Below, piece after piece: positions 54,216 through 64,000 of a stretch of 64,000 nt of DNA (position 1 is the first letter of the stretch; every line of letters starts with the position of its first letter). Position numbers and translations under genes: made by a program. Under the pieces are notes generated by a model. That model was not told the DNA's origin. It was given only the letters and a program-made list of their open reading frames with translations, and did no database searches. The DNA comes from Aureobasidium sp. EXF-3400 (Eukaryota; Ascomycota; Dothideomycetes; Dothideales; Saccotheciaceae), in contig SWBL01000012.1 of NCBI GenBank assembly GCA_024195585.1, positions 186,001-250,000 on the forward strand, read 5' to 3'.

Positions 54216-56378
54216 ATGGACCCTTCAAAGAAGAAGCAATATCTTGCTGATAGCCCGCCATCTGTCGTGCCTTTGGTAATCAAGCCGCACTTCGAAGCAC
54301 TTGCCCACACTGAGCAGCTCTATTCGCATTATATCAGTAGGGCTTGCTTCGCTGGTACTAGAGTCGTCCTCAGACAGGTTTCCCCGGAATCTGAACCCAT
54401 CTACGATTTCATTCTGAGTCTGCACAACCACTGCAATGGTGACTACTCGAAGCTCAAGTCCGAGACTGGCCTCGACGATGAGGACATGAACCACTGGTTG
54501 AACTATGCTGCCCAATTCCTTGGCAATGCTGGAAACTACAAGTCATTTGGCGACTTCAAGTTCATTCCTCGTTTGGCTCCGGAGAAGCTTGCGGCTCTAG
54601 GAAAGGTTTCTGGCGCATCCAAGCACTACGAGCTTTGCAAGGATGCTTTCTATGAGACCAAGGTTGAAGACCTTATGCACCTCGGCTATCCACCTCAGCA
54701 CCTCACAACTTACTACCCAGACTCTCCTGAGATCACCAAGGAGGAGATTGCAGCCGTGGCAGACTTTGTCAAGGAGAACGGAAACCTGCTCCCTGAGAAC
54801 ACACGCCTGAAGAAGCTGCCATCAGGAGACTTCGAGCTCCTCATCGCTTCTGCTGACGCTGATCCTTCCAAATCAGAAAGAGATGTTCCCGAGACCTCGT
54901 TTACTCTGAACACTGAGCCTGTTAAGGGTAAGAAAATTACTCTCAAGTATGGAGACCACGCAAACGAGATGGAGAAGATCGCAGCTTTCCTCACCGAAGC
55001 CAAGAAACACTCCGCCAACCAGTACCAGAGTGACATGCACAGCGAGTATATCAAGTCCTTCAAGACCGGCTCCATGACCGCCCATGTCCAGTCCCAGCGC
55101 CACTGGATCAAGGACAAGGGACCTGATGTCGAGTCGAACATTGGCTTCATCGAGACCTATCGTGATCCCCACGGTATACGCGGAGAATGGGAAGGCTTTG
55201 CCGCTATGGTCAACAAGGAACGTACCAAGGCGTTTGCTCGTCTCGTTGCCGAAGCCCCCAAGAACATCAAGAAGCTTCCTTGGCCTGCCGAATTTGAGAA
55301 GAGCTTCGTCGCACCTGACTTCACTGCTCTTGAAGTACTTTGCTTCGCTGGATCAGGTATTCCTGCTGGTATCAACATTCCCAACTACGACAGTGTTCGT
55401 CAGGATCCTGAAGGTGGTTTCAAGAACGTCAGTCTGTCCAACGTCCTCTCGGCCAAGCCCCCGAACGAGAAGATTCCATTCATCAAGGATGAGGATATGG
55501 AACTGTACAAGAAATACGCGGACGCTGCCTTCGAGGTTCAAGTCGGTCTTCACGAACTGCTTGGCCATGGTTGTGGCAAGATCCTGCAAGAGACCGAGCC
55601 CGGCAAGTTCAATTTTGACCACAAGAACCCTCCTATTTCTCCTATCACGCAGAAGCCGATCACTTCCTACTACAAGCCTGGCGAGACTTGGGGCTCAGTG
55701 TTTGGCGGTATGGGTCCCAGTTATGAGGAGTGCAGAGCAGAGTGCGTTGCTATGGCTCTGTGCCCCGACTACGGCATCCTCCAGATCTTCGGCTTTGGCA
55801 ATGGTGAAGAGGTACGTAAGATAACCACGCAACAACGAGTTGTCGACTGACCTGAGACATAGGACCTCCATGGAGAAGCCGGAAACGTCCTCTATGCCGC
55901 ATACCTGTCCATGGCTCGCGCTGGTGTTGCTGCCCTGCAATTCTACAACGTGGAAGCCAAGAAGTGGGGACAAGCACATATGCAAGCTCGTCACGCCATC
56001 CTCAAGGTCTTCCTGTCCGAGCCAGACTTCTGCAAGCTCGAGTACACCAAGGACGATCTCAGCGATCTAACCATCAAGCTCGACAGAACCAAGATCGCTA
56101 CTCACGGTCGCCCCGCTGTCGAGAAGTTCTTGCAGAAGCTTCAAGTCTACAAGGCTACTGCAGATCTCAAGGCTGGCAAGGAGCTGTACGAGGGTATCAC
56201 CAGTGTGGACGAGTGGTTCGCTACCAAGGTTAGACCTGCTGTTTTGGCAGCAGCTCCTCCTCGCAAGGTCTTTGTGCAGGCAAACACTTTCATCGAGGGT
56301 GACAAGGTTGTTCTCAAGGAGTATCCTGCTACTCCTGAAGGCCTTATCCAGAGTTATGCAGACCGTGACTACATCTGA
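54216..56378 (+). CDS. DPP3: Dipeptidyl peptidase III (M49 zinc metallopeptidase)
   Basis: Exons 54216-55811 and 55863-56378 with a 51-bp intron, 703 residues, typical of M49. Releases N-terminal dipeptides from short peptides in the cytosol. The zinc signature HELLGH is at residues ~446-451, followed by GCGK; the second motif EECRAE at ~504-509 provides the third zinc ligand. The lower-lobe region GFIETYRDPHGIRGEWEGF is the most conserved substrate-cleft block. No signal peptide or membrane segment. A single well-formed intron lies between GFGNGEE and DLHGEAGN. Housekeeping gene with no anomaly. Confidence 0.96.
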
Positions 56379-56510
56379 ATGACTGAATATGAAGAAGAGC
56401 ATTTCCCACCAATAGCATAGCATAGCATAGCATTAACTAAACCAAACAGACTATCTTTGGCCTCCTGGTTGCTGGTGACCTCCTCCCCGTCTGCAAATTT
56501 GTAACAGGCG

Positions 56511-56634
56511 TAACTATCAAAATGCACGTTACTACCAGGAAACAGGGTAATGCCCACTGAGAGGCGACGTACTGTCAGCTCTCGCTAGCCATGCCTTTGA
56601 TTCCGAAAACAACTGTGCTTTTTTATAGTGTAAA
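56511..56634. mobile_element. MITE-like TIR element
   Basis: Left end GTAACTATCAAAATGCACGT and right end AACTGTGCTTTTTTATAGTG are inverted repeats. Interior AAACAGGGTAATGCCCACTG and GCTCTCGCTAGCCATGCCTT aligns well with the copy in the SDR intron at 10.5 kb. About 124 bp, 130 bp after the DPP III stop codon and 165 bp from the tRNA-like gene. Confidence 0.72.
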
Positions 56635-56798
56635 GATGCTCTTTACTATAGTCGCAGTACATGAAATCACAGACGTTAGCACAAAGGGAGGCTAGATATC
56701 TATTCATTGCATGTGATTCTGTAGAACAAAAGCTATCAATCATCAAAACTTCGTCACACATGGCGCCTAAAGGAAATCAGAAAAAAGCAAAAAGTAAT

Positions 56799-56938
56799 TG
56801 CAGCGAGCAGGATTCGAACCTGCAATCTCCTCAACCGCTGGCGCTCAGAATACAATGCCGAAGCATGTGGAGTCCGTTGGCCTCTTGTGTTTGCAAGAAG
56901 ATAGAGCTGAGGCGCCTTGACCACTAGACCACCGCTGC
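56799..56938 (-). tRNA. tRNA-like gene with a long structured insert (isotype unresolved)
   Basis: On the minus strand: acceptor GCAGCGG/TCGCTGC, D-arm GTC-TAGTGGTCAA-GGC, anticodon stem CCTCA/TGAGG, variable AGATT, T-arm GCAGG-TTCGAAT-CCTGC, discriminator A. The anticodon arm halves are separated by about 74 nt. The insert contains two small hairpins (TCTTG-CAAACA-CAAGA; ATGC-TTCG-GCAT), and the exon GGCGCCTCAG can pair with CTGAGCGCC near the insert's 3' end. As in the tRNA-like gene at 29.9 kb, a standard 37/38 intron leaves no U33, so no anticodon is assigned. Total length (~140 bp) is almost the same as that gene. Confidence 0.6.
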
Positions 56939-57147
56939 TAGATGGAACGAAATGATTTTGGGATGTATTTAAGGGCTTAGGAGGGTTGGGCTTGACTGAG
57001 TGCCGAGACGTCGGAAGGAGACAAAACAGGGTAGGTGCTGGTTGGATGTGGCTTCCTCGACTGGTTGGTTCAGAAACGCTGACACGTCAAATTTGCTACC
57101 CTTCCATTTCAGATCCGCCGTCTTTATCGTCAGCACTTAGTAGACGT

Positions 57148-58476
57148 TCAGCCAGCTATCGTCGCATCAGGTCTCATGATCTGTCGAATCTCCTCTTCGT
57201 CCTTTTCTGCTTGTTCAAGCCCCTTTCCGGCCAAGAATGCAGGACCCATGATTGAAGACTTGAAGCCTTGAGGAAAGTACTTGTCTCCTTCATCGCCGGG
57301 GATTGGTCTTCCTGCCAACCAGTCTATCCAAGATTGAAGGCACCAGCGGTTTCCAAATGTAGGCTCGACATACCTAGCAAAGAATGGTCAGTAATGGATA
57401 CCGAAAGGATGTGCAGAAAAGACAGTAGAAAAGTACCAAGGCTCTGTGTCCCAGATCAACTTGTAGACTTTATCGTTTGCGTTGATGTGGTCGGCGATGA
57501 TCTGTTTGCGCCAGACATATGGTCTTGGTAGAGTCAAGTGCCTTAGGACTAGCTTGCGAGCAGCCAATCCACTGTCGACCAACCATTGCAACATGGCTGG
57601 CGGATCTGAATACCTGATATCAAGCATATCAGTGTCTGCTATGTATGAGGATTCAAAGTTGCGGACTCACAGCATAGCTCTCCTCAACCGCTTATCCATC
57701 AACGCGCTGACAACTCTCCGCCCAGCGTCCTTGAACGCAGCAGGAACAGGATACAACAACAACTCAGTCGTATGATCAGCAGTCTCCTTATTGCTCTGCG
57801 AAGGCACCATATGCTTTTCCTCATACTCATCACTCCAAACCTCCAACTCACGCATAAACTCACACCCATCCTTCCACCCCTCTTTCGCTCCTGGCAAACC
57901 CGAGAAATCAATCTTCATCCCTTGGCCCACTTTGAGCCAAAACAACCCCATAGCTGCAATTTCCATATCTATGAGTTTTCGCCATTCGTATCTTTCGATC
58001 CAGCGGATGGGTTCAAGTAGAAATAAACTCAATGTATAGAGTAAATCGTCGTTTGAGATTTTGGCTCCGTACAGACTATGCAGGAAATTCGTCCTTGCGA
58101 GTGCTTCTGTAGATCTCCTGCTTGCCGGCGGGTTAACAATGATTTCAAGCATGAGAATAGAAGTATCTGTCATTCGCTTGGATGCATGCTGTTTCGTCGA
58201 CAATTGTTTTGTCTGCATGAGCAAAGAGCTGATAGAAGGAATCCCATAGGTGCGAAACAGAGCAAACTCAAGGGCCTTCTGAGCGAGAAACGGAAACTCG
58301 CGGTCAAAGACGTAGAGTTGGATTTCTTGGGCTTCGAGAAGGGTGATGTTGGAAAGCGATTTGGGGTTGTATTGTTGTTGCTTTTGGTGCTTGCGGTAGT
58401 TGCGGAGGTAAGCTACTGTGAGGAGGTAGCAGCCTGCTGCCGTCGCTAGGACATCTGCTCGTAGCAGAAAAGACAT
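57148..58476 (-). CDS. MpaB/DUF2236-family oxygenase-like membrane protein
   Basis: Exons 58476-57671, 57613-57437 and 57373-57148; all three junctions restore codons; 402 residues. Start at ATG 58476 is preferred to upstream in-frame codons because the protein then begins with a membrane anchor (LATAAGCYLLTVAYL) and a TATA motif sits just upstream. Family blocks: LEFALFRTYGIPSISSLLMQ, TDTSILMLEIIVNPP, ISNDDLLYTLSLFLLEPIRW, IERYEWRKLIDMEIAAMGLF and SALMDKRLRRAML, as in the ER-bound oxygenase MpaB of mycophenolic acid synthesis and the related rubber-oxygenase catalytic domain. A histidine-liganded heme is expected but the ligands are not assigned here. There is no biosynthetic cluster nearby, so it is more likely a general family member. 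Confidence 0.88.
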
Positions 58477-58524
58477 TGCTGTGGGCGGTAGTTGAGGAAG
58501 ACCATGGAGTAAGGGGGTTCCTGA

Positions 58525-58532
58525 GTATATAC
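58525..58532 (-). promoter_or_regulatory. Probable TATA box of the MpaB-like gene
   Basis: GTATATAC (palindromic) about 50 bp upstream of the ATG at 58476. Supported by position only. Confidence 0.4.
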
Positions 58533-58916
58533 TATCAGTCAAGTAGACGTCTCGAATTATCTGACACGATCCGCGGGCGCGCTGCATGCCTGACTCGGTT
58601 CGGGTGGTGGGCGGGCGGCGCCAAGGAAAAGGTATACGCAAAGTATATACATCCTACCCACAATCGATATGCCGCGCCTGATCATGATTGCATGTAGGAT
58701 GATGCAGAGAGGGGCCGTCCAGTATTTGGCGATGATGTCCAGGAATCAAGAACGAGTTGGGCTAACAGAACAACAGTCTTGGCTCCTTTTGAACCGTCTC
58801 CAAAGTTGTATATATACGCAAGCTACATCGATATATTGATACAGAGAACAAGTCCGAGTTGGAGAATAGGGTCCGATTATAGTCGGATCAGATTGAGTGT
58901 TGTACCCATCGTGTCT

Positions 58917-59834
58917 TCATCGGAACCACCAGTTCACAGAGCCGATCATACCCTGTCCAACACCTTTGATACTATGCCACCACCCTTTCGGGATGAAGAG
59001 ACCATCGCCTGGACCAACTTCACACTGCAATCCTTCCGATGCCCAAAACGCGCTCGAAGAAGGATGCCAAACAGCTTGTTCGAGAGCTGTACGCTCAGCG
59101 CCCTCCATCATCTCGGCGCCTCTCATAGTAGCATTTGCAGCTCCTCCGATACTCGTCTGGACGTGGTGGAAAATGGCGTTTCCTAAATCAGGCTTGAAGA
59201 GACGGACTTGCTTCTTACCGGCCAATTGCACAAACAGATTTGGGTTAGGATCACGGTGCAAAGGTGTATAAGTTGGTGCTTGGCCTAGCCAAATGCTTGT
59301 GTCGTAGACATCGCCTTTGCCGGCTTTTGACACAAGTTCCGGAGTGGGTAGATCTTCTAAGAGGGAGGATGGCAGATCAGACAAAGAAGCTTGTGCTAGG
59401 TAAATGCTAGCTTTGGTTTCAAGCTCACAAGCACTGTTGACGGTCAGCAAATCAGACGCTGCCGAGACAGAACATGACCAAACATACTCGAGAAAGAACT
59501 GCAGAGGTTGATGTATCTGGGCGAATTTACCCTCTGCGTTGGTAATCTCCAGAGGAACAACAGTTGAGCCCCACTTCTTCAGATAAGCAGTATTGAGATG
59601 GTATCGAGCTACCCGCTCTGAAGACTCATGGAACCATTTTTGTATGGCAGGAATCGAAGAAAATGAATCTCGAGGTAGGAGAAATGGCACGGCAGGGACG
59701 AAGGCGTGGTTTTGAAAGGTCGTCAACGAAGCATCGGGCAGAACTGGTACAGCATGGAAGGAAGAAGTCGAAGTTGTGTAAGATCTACTACGGTGCAGAA
59801 GTCGTGATGGTAACGAGGCAGACTTTGCTAGCAT
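58917..59834 (-). CDS. JmjC / cupin-8 domain protein, possibly mitochondrial
   Basis: Single exon, 305 residues, ATG at 59834. The N-terminus MLAKSASLPSRLLHRSRSYT is basic and Ser-rich, like a mitochondrial presequence. The JmjC fold shows SIWLGQAPTYTPLHRDPNPN with the HxD iron ligands, LFVQLAGKKQVRLFKPD, and FIPKGWWHSIKGVG with the distal His. These features match Fe(II)/2-oxoglutarate hydroxylases of the small JmjC group (FIH/JMJD5/TYW5-like). The target could be a protein or a tRNA. The gene is divergent from the CCDC25 homologue with 186 bp between start codons. Confidence 0.88.
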   Translation of the reverse strand: MLAKSASLPSRLLHRSRSYTTSTSSFHAVPVLPDASLTTFQNHAFVPAVPFLLPRDSFSSIPAIQKWFHESSERVARYHLNTAYLKKWGSTVVPLEITNAEGKFAQIHQPLQFFLEYVWSCSVSAASDLLTVNSACELETKASIYLAQASLSDLPSSLLEDLPTPELVSKAGKGDVYDTSIWLGQAPTYTPLHRDPNPNLFVQLAGKKQVRLFKPDLGNAIFHHVQTSIGGAANATMRGAEMMEGAERTALEQAVWHPSSSAFWASEGLQCEVGPGDGLFIPKGWWHSIKGVGQGMIGSVNWWFR

Positions 59835-60020
59835 GACCAATGTTCATGGTCCAACAAATGATGGACATGGTTCGTGATGGAGAGGGTCGTGAGGGAGGTG
59901 CGGGAAGCTCCGCCAAATTATTTGCGCCATGCGACAATCACTTGCACTTAACTCCTCCCATTTATCCACTCGCTTCTACTCAGTTGTAAAACAAGGATCG
60001 CGTAATCACAAAAAGGCAAG
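59835..60020. promoter_or_regulatory. Shared divergent promoter of the JmjC and CCDC25 genes
   Basis: 186 bp between the two start codons, with no room for separate full promoters. No TATA box seen; co-regulation is an inference. Confidence 0.5.
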
Positions 60021-60891
60021 ATGGTCTACTACTTCACAAGTAATGTAACGTCGCCGTCGGCATACATCTACATGGGCAAGGACAAGGTCGAAAGTCAGCA
60101 ACCATTCGTCGCATTCAACATACGAGGAAGTCGCTGACTGGGCTAGAGACGAGGATCTGATTGCTTATGGTTTCGAAGAGGACGTTTGGGTATGACTGAC
60201 AGGCTTGCGCCCGCCTCGACATGCACCGTCTGACCGCTTCTCACCACAGTTTCACGTCGACAACCTCTCCAGTGCCCACGTCTATGTTCGTCTCCCCGAA
60301 GGAGAGTCATGGGAGGACATCCCCAAGCCGCTCTTGGAAGATTGCGCTCAGTTGACCAAAGCAAACTCGATCGAGGGTGAGGACGAATGTTCGGAAGCTA
60401 CAAGAGAATGGGACTGAGGCGGACAATGCAGGCAACAAGAAGGACAACATCACAGTCATCTACACCCCATGGTCAAACCTGAAGAAGGACGGCAGCATGG
60501 CCACCGGTCAAGTTGGCTTCAAGGACCAGAAGAAGGTCAAGCGCGTATATGTCGCAAAGCGAGAGAACCCTATCGTCAACCGTCTGAACAAGACCAAGGT
60601 CGAGAAGTTCCCAGACTTTAGACAAGAGAAGGAAGACAGAGCCAAAGAGTTGAGAAAGAAGGATCGCTCTGTCATTGCAGCAAGGGTCCGTACATTGAAA
60701 TCACAAAGCGCAAGAGATACACTGGCTTACACAATCGTCAACAGGCAAAGGAAGAAGCTCGCATCGCAAAAGAGAGAAAAGAGTTGGCATATCAGAGGGA
60801 ACACGCTTACGATGATTGGAACTCAGAGGAGCAGATCATGGCTTCCAGCAACCAGAACCGCGATTCGGACTGGGAGGACGATTTCATGTGA
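60021..60891 (+). CDS. CCDC25/Jlp2 homologue (NFACT-R domain)
   Basis: Five exons: 60021-60093, 60149-60189, 60250-60376, 60432-60685 and 60745-60891; 213 residues, the usual length. Every junction reconstructs the conserved family text: [77 protein letters not shown] and [20 protein letters not shown]. The first 120 residues form the NFACT-R domain, and the rest is a long charged helix ([14 protein letters not shown]...[16 protein letters not shown]) ending in [14 protein letters not shown]. Exact molecular role in fungi is not settled; the domain is shared with ribosome quality-control proteins. Intron 1 uses an AGAG|AC acceptor three bases after another AG. Confidence 0.93.
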
Positions 60892-61223
60892 GCACAGCCA
60901 TATCTACAAGATCAAGTTTAGGCAAAATACAAAAGCAGTAAGTGAGTCGTGTGCATGCAACCTGTTTCTCCCTTGACTTCTGTCTCGCTCATTTCCGATC
61001 GGCGTCCACTATCGCACGCAGTAAAATCGGCTAGAAGGCTATTCAAACAACCTGGACCTCTGATAGAGCACCGACCATGCCAAAGATTAGGGTTGGAGTT
61101 TCGTGCGCAGCTTTCATATCAGTTATGGAAGGAGGTAGTGGGGCTCTTCAAATAGGCCCTTCAGCCGCATCAAAAACGGTATACACTCTCGACTACCGAG
61201 ACTTCCTTCGTACTCTCTAAATC

Positions 61224-61646
61224 ATGCCAATTTGCAGTTGCAGCTCTCGGATCAGCACAGCGTTGTTAACTCGGCTGGTCCTGTTTTCCCTACTTATATC
61301 CTTTCAGCACTTGCTCCATCATAGATCCCTTGCAACAATCCGCAATCTTGGATCAATGCATCGAACCACAACGCTACCCACAAACAATGAAACGACACAC
61401 GGAGAACCTGAAAATACCGAGAAGGCCCAAAAAAAATTGTATTCTGCCTGGCCTGTCATGCATGTCACAACGGGCAAACGGCTAACGTACATGAAGCCAA
61501 TATCCGAACAAGCTACAACGGCGACTATACAGTACATCAAGTCGAAGAGCTATGGAGATTCACACCCGTCAGCTGAAGATATCTCCAGATGTCTTATCGA
61601 CCCGATGGAGGAAGAAAACCATGAGGCAACTTGGAAGAACTGCTAG
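61224..61646 (+). CDS. Doubtful hypothetical protein
   Basis: 140 codons from ATG at 61224. Residues 12-30 (TALLTRLVLFSLLISFQHLL) are hydrophobic and might be a membrane anchor; the remainder is polar, with EDISRCLIDPMEEENHEATW. No family recognised. It ends 80 bp before the next gene, whose start codon is missing, so part of it could instead be the 5' leader. Confidence 0.35.
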   Translation: MPICSCSSRISTALLTRLVLFSLLISFQHLLHHRSLATIRNLGSMHRTTTLPTNNETTHGEPENTEKAQKKLYSAWPVMHVTTGKRLTYMKPISEQATTATIQYIKSKSYGDSHPSAEDISRCLIDPMEEENHEATWKNC

Positions 61647-61723
61647 TATAAAGAGGAGGATTCAGCAGCACAAATTCTCCTCATCCATCACTTGCAATAC
61701 ATTACTCTGAGGCTTCAGCAACA

Positions 61724-63586
61724 ACGAAAGCCTCTTTCTTGGCCAGTGGCCTCATCTTCGGTACCTTCGCATCATCTGCGATTGCCAATCCCCTTGAAGC
61801 CCGCGCTCTTACTCGCACGATCACGGCAACACAAACCAACACGGTCACAAAATACAAGACAACTACCCAGACACAGATCCAGACTGTGACTGAGATAGAG
61901 AAAGAGATCATCAAGAAGACCAAGACGAAGACTGTCGTGAGCAGCACCACAATTACCGTCCCAACCACAGTGACCAAAGTCTCTACTCGCAACGTCCCCG
62001 GTCCTACGACTACGAAAACTGTTGTCAGCAGTACCACGCTCGTTGTAAACCGTCCTACCACGACAACAGCTTATAAGACTTCGACTATCGTTTCGACCAA
62101 GTCTTTATCGGCCCAAACTGTCCTGTCCACCAAGACGCTGCTTCCCTCGACAGTCATAGTGACAAAGACTTTGCCTGCCTCGACCATCATCTCGACCAAG
62201 ACAATACAGTCTGTCAGGACATCTGTATTCAGCGCCCCGGCACAAACCGTGACCTCTGTCATTGTCACAGAGATTCCTGGTCCAACAATCACAGACTTAT
62301 CGATTGCTACTATCACTGCTGTGTCGACCGCATTCATAAACAATGGAAATGGAACGTGTGATTCACTTTCGACTTCATTGTCTAAATTGAACTTGACTGC
62401 TTCAGCAATCCCGTATCCTACTCTCACAAGCTCCAACCTGACAACACCTGCCACATCATCTGCTGCGGTTGCAAGCTCGACATCCTATGCTAATGTCAAA
62501 ACGGCAACTTGCGACAGCGCCCCGGCATACTACATACAGGTTAGCAATTCAGGTACTGAAGTCGATGGTACAGTTTTCTGCAACCAAGGCGGCCCCACGA
62601 GCTCGGGATCGTGGATGTATATGTACCCTCCTGCGTCGGCCGAGACTCTTGCCTCGTTGGGTGTCGGGCCCATGATTCCACAGCCTTTTGTATATGACAA
62701 GCAGACTGGTGAACTAGTCAGCTATTGGAATTCGGAAGAAGTTCTGACTTCCTATATCACTAGCGACACCCGCGCTGGCCTCGTGTATTCGGGCGACCGT
62801 GACCCTCCACTAAGTTGCGGCCTGGAGGGCTCGATACTGGTCAACTGCGGTTCGAACTACACTGGCTCGTTCCAATTGGGCGTGAGAGTCGAGGGAAGCG
62901 GCGATTGGCTATACATGTTGAGGGTGCTGGGTGGCGACAGTTATGATTCTCAAGACGACCACGACGCGACTTTTACCTTGATTCCAGCTTGCGATCTCAA
63001 TGGAGGTAATGGTAGTAGCATGTCAACTTCCACGCTCGCGGCGGCATCCACGACTTCCTCATCTGCAGCTGCAACATCGACTGCGCCAGCCTACGTTAAT
63101 GTTATCACGACTACATGTGAGGATCCGCATGCATACTACATCGAGATGACAGACAGTGGCACACCTGCCGATGGAACAGTCATGTGCAATGGTTACGCTG
63201 GCAATCCAGATAATTGGCTGTATTTCAACGCGCCCAGCAGCGCAGCAGTCCTTGGTCAACAACTACCACAGCCCTTCAACTTCGACAACTCCACTGGCGT
63301 GCTTACAACCACTTGGAGCTCTGGGGAATCCCTTCATGTCTATCCCATCCAGAATGTTGACACTCGCTCAGGCTACGTCTACGCAAACACGCAAGGATAC
63401 AACTTGATCTGTAGTATGGATGGCAATCAACTTGTCAATTGCCACTCAAGCGAAACACCTTCGGCCATTGGTCTCAGGTTCGAGGCGGACAGTGGAATGT
63501 TGCGAGTCGCGGGCGGCTATAATTACGACAACGCAAAGGATGCGACTTTCAGATTGATCCCTGCTTGTGACCCCTATCAGTACTAG
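61724..63586 (+). CDS. Secreted Ser/Thr-rich protein with duplicated C-terminal domain; apparent ACG start
   Basis: One frame, 620 residues if translation starts at ACG 61724. No ATG precedes the coding region in frame: the frame is closed upstream by TAA at 61649. ACG AAA GCC TCT TTC would be MKASF if it were ATG, followed by LASGLIFGTFASSAIANPLE, a near-ideal signal peptide with cleavage after AIA. Residues ~25-215 are Thr/Lys-rich repeats (TKTVVSSTT, STIVSTKSL) typical of wall-associated stalks. Two ~165-residue domains follow (from ATCDSAPAYYIQVSNSGT and TTCEDPHAYYIEMTDSGT), each ending DATF(T/R)LIPACD. They share CxxxxAYYI, DGTVxCN and LVNC, so arose by duplication. Function unknown; likely cell-wall or surface protein. 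Confidence 0.82.
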   Translation, partial: TKASFLASGLIFGTFASSAIANPLEARALTRTITATQTNTVTKYKTTTQTQIQTVTEIEKEIIKKTKTKTVVSSTTITVPTTVTKVSTRNVPGPTTTKTVVSSTTLVVNRPTTTTAYKTSTIVSTKSLSAQTVLSTKTLLPSTVIVTKTLPASTIISTKTIQSVRTSVFSAPAQTVTSVIVTEIPGPTITDLSIATITAVSTAFINNGNGTCDSLSTSLSKLNLTASAIPYPTLTSSNLTTPATSSAAVASSTSYANVKTATCDSAPAYYIQVSNSGTEVDGTVFCNQGGPTSSGSWMYMYPPASAETLASLGVGPMIPQPFVYDKQTGELVSYWNSEEVLTSYITSDTRAGLVYSGDRDPPLSCGLEGSILVNCGSNYTGSFQLGVRVEGSGDWLYMLRVLGGDSYDSQDDHDATFTLIPACDLNGGNGSSMSTSTLAAASTTSSSAAATSTAPAYVNVITTTCEDPHAYYIEMTDSGTPADGTVMCNGYAGNPDNWLYFNAPSSAAVLGQQLPQPFNFDNSTGVLTTTWSSGESLHVYPIQNVDTRSGYVYANTQGYNLICSMDGNQLVNCHSSETPSAIGLRFEADSGMLRVAGGYNYDNAKDATFRLIPACDPYQY

Positions 63587-64000
63587 GAGTTGGGTTACCT
63601 AAAAGTCGCAGCCTCCCCCATAACAACTATCTGATAATAATAGAAGTTCGTTCAATATCATCTTTACGCGTCTTATTGAATGCATGTCTCTGTGTTCAGA
63701 ATACATCGAGCTCTTTGCAAATCTCGCATCTATCTGCCGCTGACGAATTCGGAACAAAGTCGCTCGCCAAAGACAATTCTTGGTCGCGACTGCCTGCTTC
63801 AAGCTATTGATAATGAACTCGTGGAAGGAGCTTGGAAGTGAATCGTGCTTGAAGTTGGCCAAAAGTGTTATTTTGTCAGCAAGGACAGCCGAATCTCAGG
63901 ACAGAAATGTCGGCCATAACAACTTGTCATCTTGTGTGATTCTATCCATGGTTGATTTGTATATTTTCACAAAAACACATTATTTTGGGTCATTCACCTG
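63587..64000. other. 3' flank to end of window
   Basis: An 87-codon minus-strand frame (63862-63599) has no domain and is not supported. Nothing else seen. Confidence 0.35.

Noticed and set aside
55084..55824. 246-codon frame in the DPP III locus
   Set aside because: Alternate-frame shadow of the conserved peptidase; Ser/Arg-rich with no domain.
57148..59834. MpaB-like and JmjC genes as part of a secondary-metabolite cluster
   Set aside because: No polyketide synthase, NRPS, terpene cyclase or pathway regulator within the window; neighbours are housekeeping genes.

Overview
The window looks like nuclear DNA of a filamentous ascomycete (Pezizomycotina; Dothideomycetes would be my guess, not proven). 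Evidence: dense genes with short GT-AG introns of about 42-90 bp, GPI-anchored cutinase, 2EXR and MpaB-type families, and Ser/Thr-rich wall proteins. No ribosomal RNA, CRISPR array or large autonomous transposon was seen.

Layout. 0-16.4 kb is mixed: a truncated MFS transporter, a coiled-coil protein, a secreted cutinase-family esterase, an atypical SDR and a GIY-YIG-like Cys-rich protein, separated by repeats. 16.4-36.9 kb is a gene-poor island with decayed coding fragments, two dispersed repeat families and one tRNA-like gene. 36.9-38.8 kb holds a Grg1-like/CCHC zinc-knuckle gene in tandem duplication, abutting a 5'-truncated tyrosinase. 38.8-41.9 kb is empty. 41.9-63.6 kb is gene-dense housekeeping territory: 2EXR protein, GST, mitochondrial SHMT, a small membrane protein, tRNA-Trp, RPA12, peroxisomal copper amine oxidase, dipeptidyl peptidase III, a second tRNA-like gene, an MpaB/DUF2236 oxygenase, a JmjC protein, a CCDC25/Jlp2 homologue and a Ser/Thr-rich secreted protein with no ATG.

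Repeats give the window its character. (1) A short terminal-inverted-repeat (MITE-like) family of about 120-130 bp has solo copies near 10.5, 48.9, 50.8 and 56.6 kb, one of them inside an intron, and a tandem array of about 95-bp units at 3.74-4.40 kb. (2) A multi-copy spliced gene family, here called R1, lies in the same orientation at about 7.4, 12.0, 27.5, 27.9 and 34.3 kb. It encodes a Cys/His knuckle-like exon and an acidic C-terminal exon ending HRGIR. Three copies share an in-frame TAG just before the second intron while the downstream reading frame stays recognisable. (3) A second decayed family, R2, lies at 28.9 and 32.3 kb.

The genes do not form an obvious pathway or cluster. JmjC and CCDC25 genes are divergent and share a promoter of under 200 bp; the others appear independent. 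All exon boundaries are read by eye from splice signals and reading-frame continuity and need transcript support.
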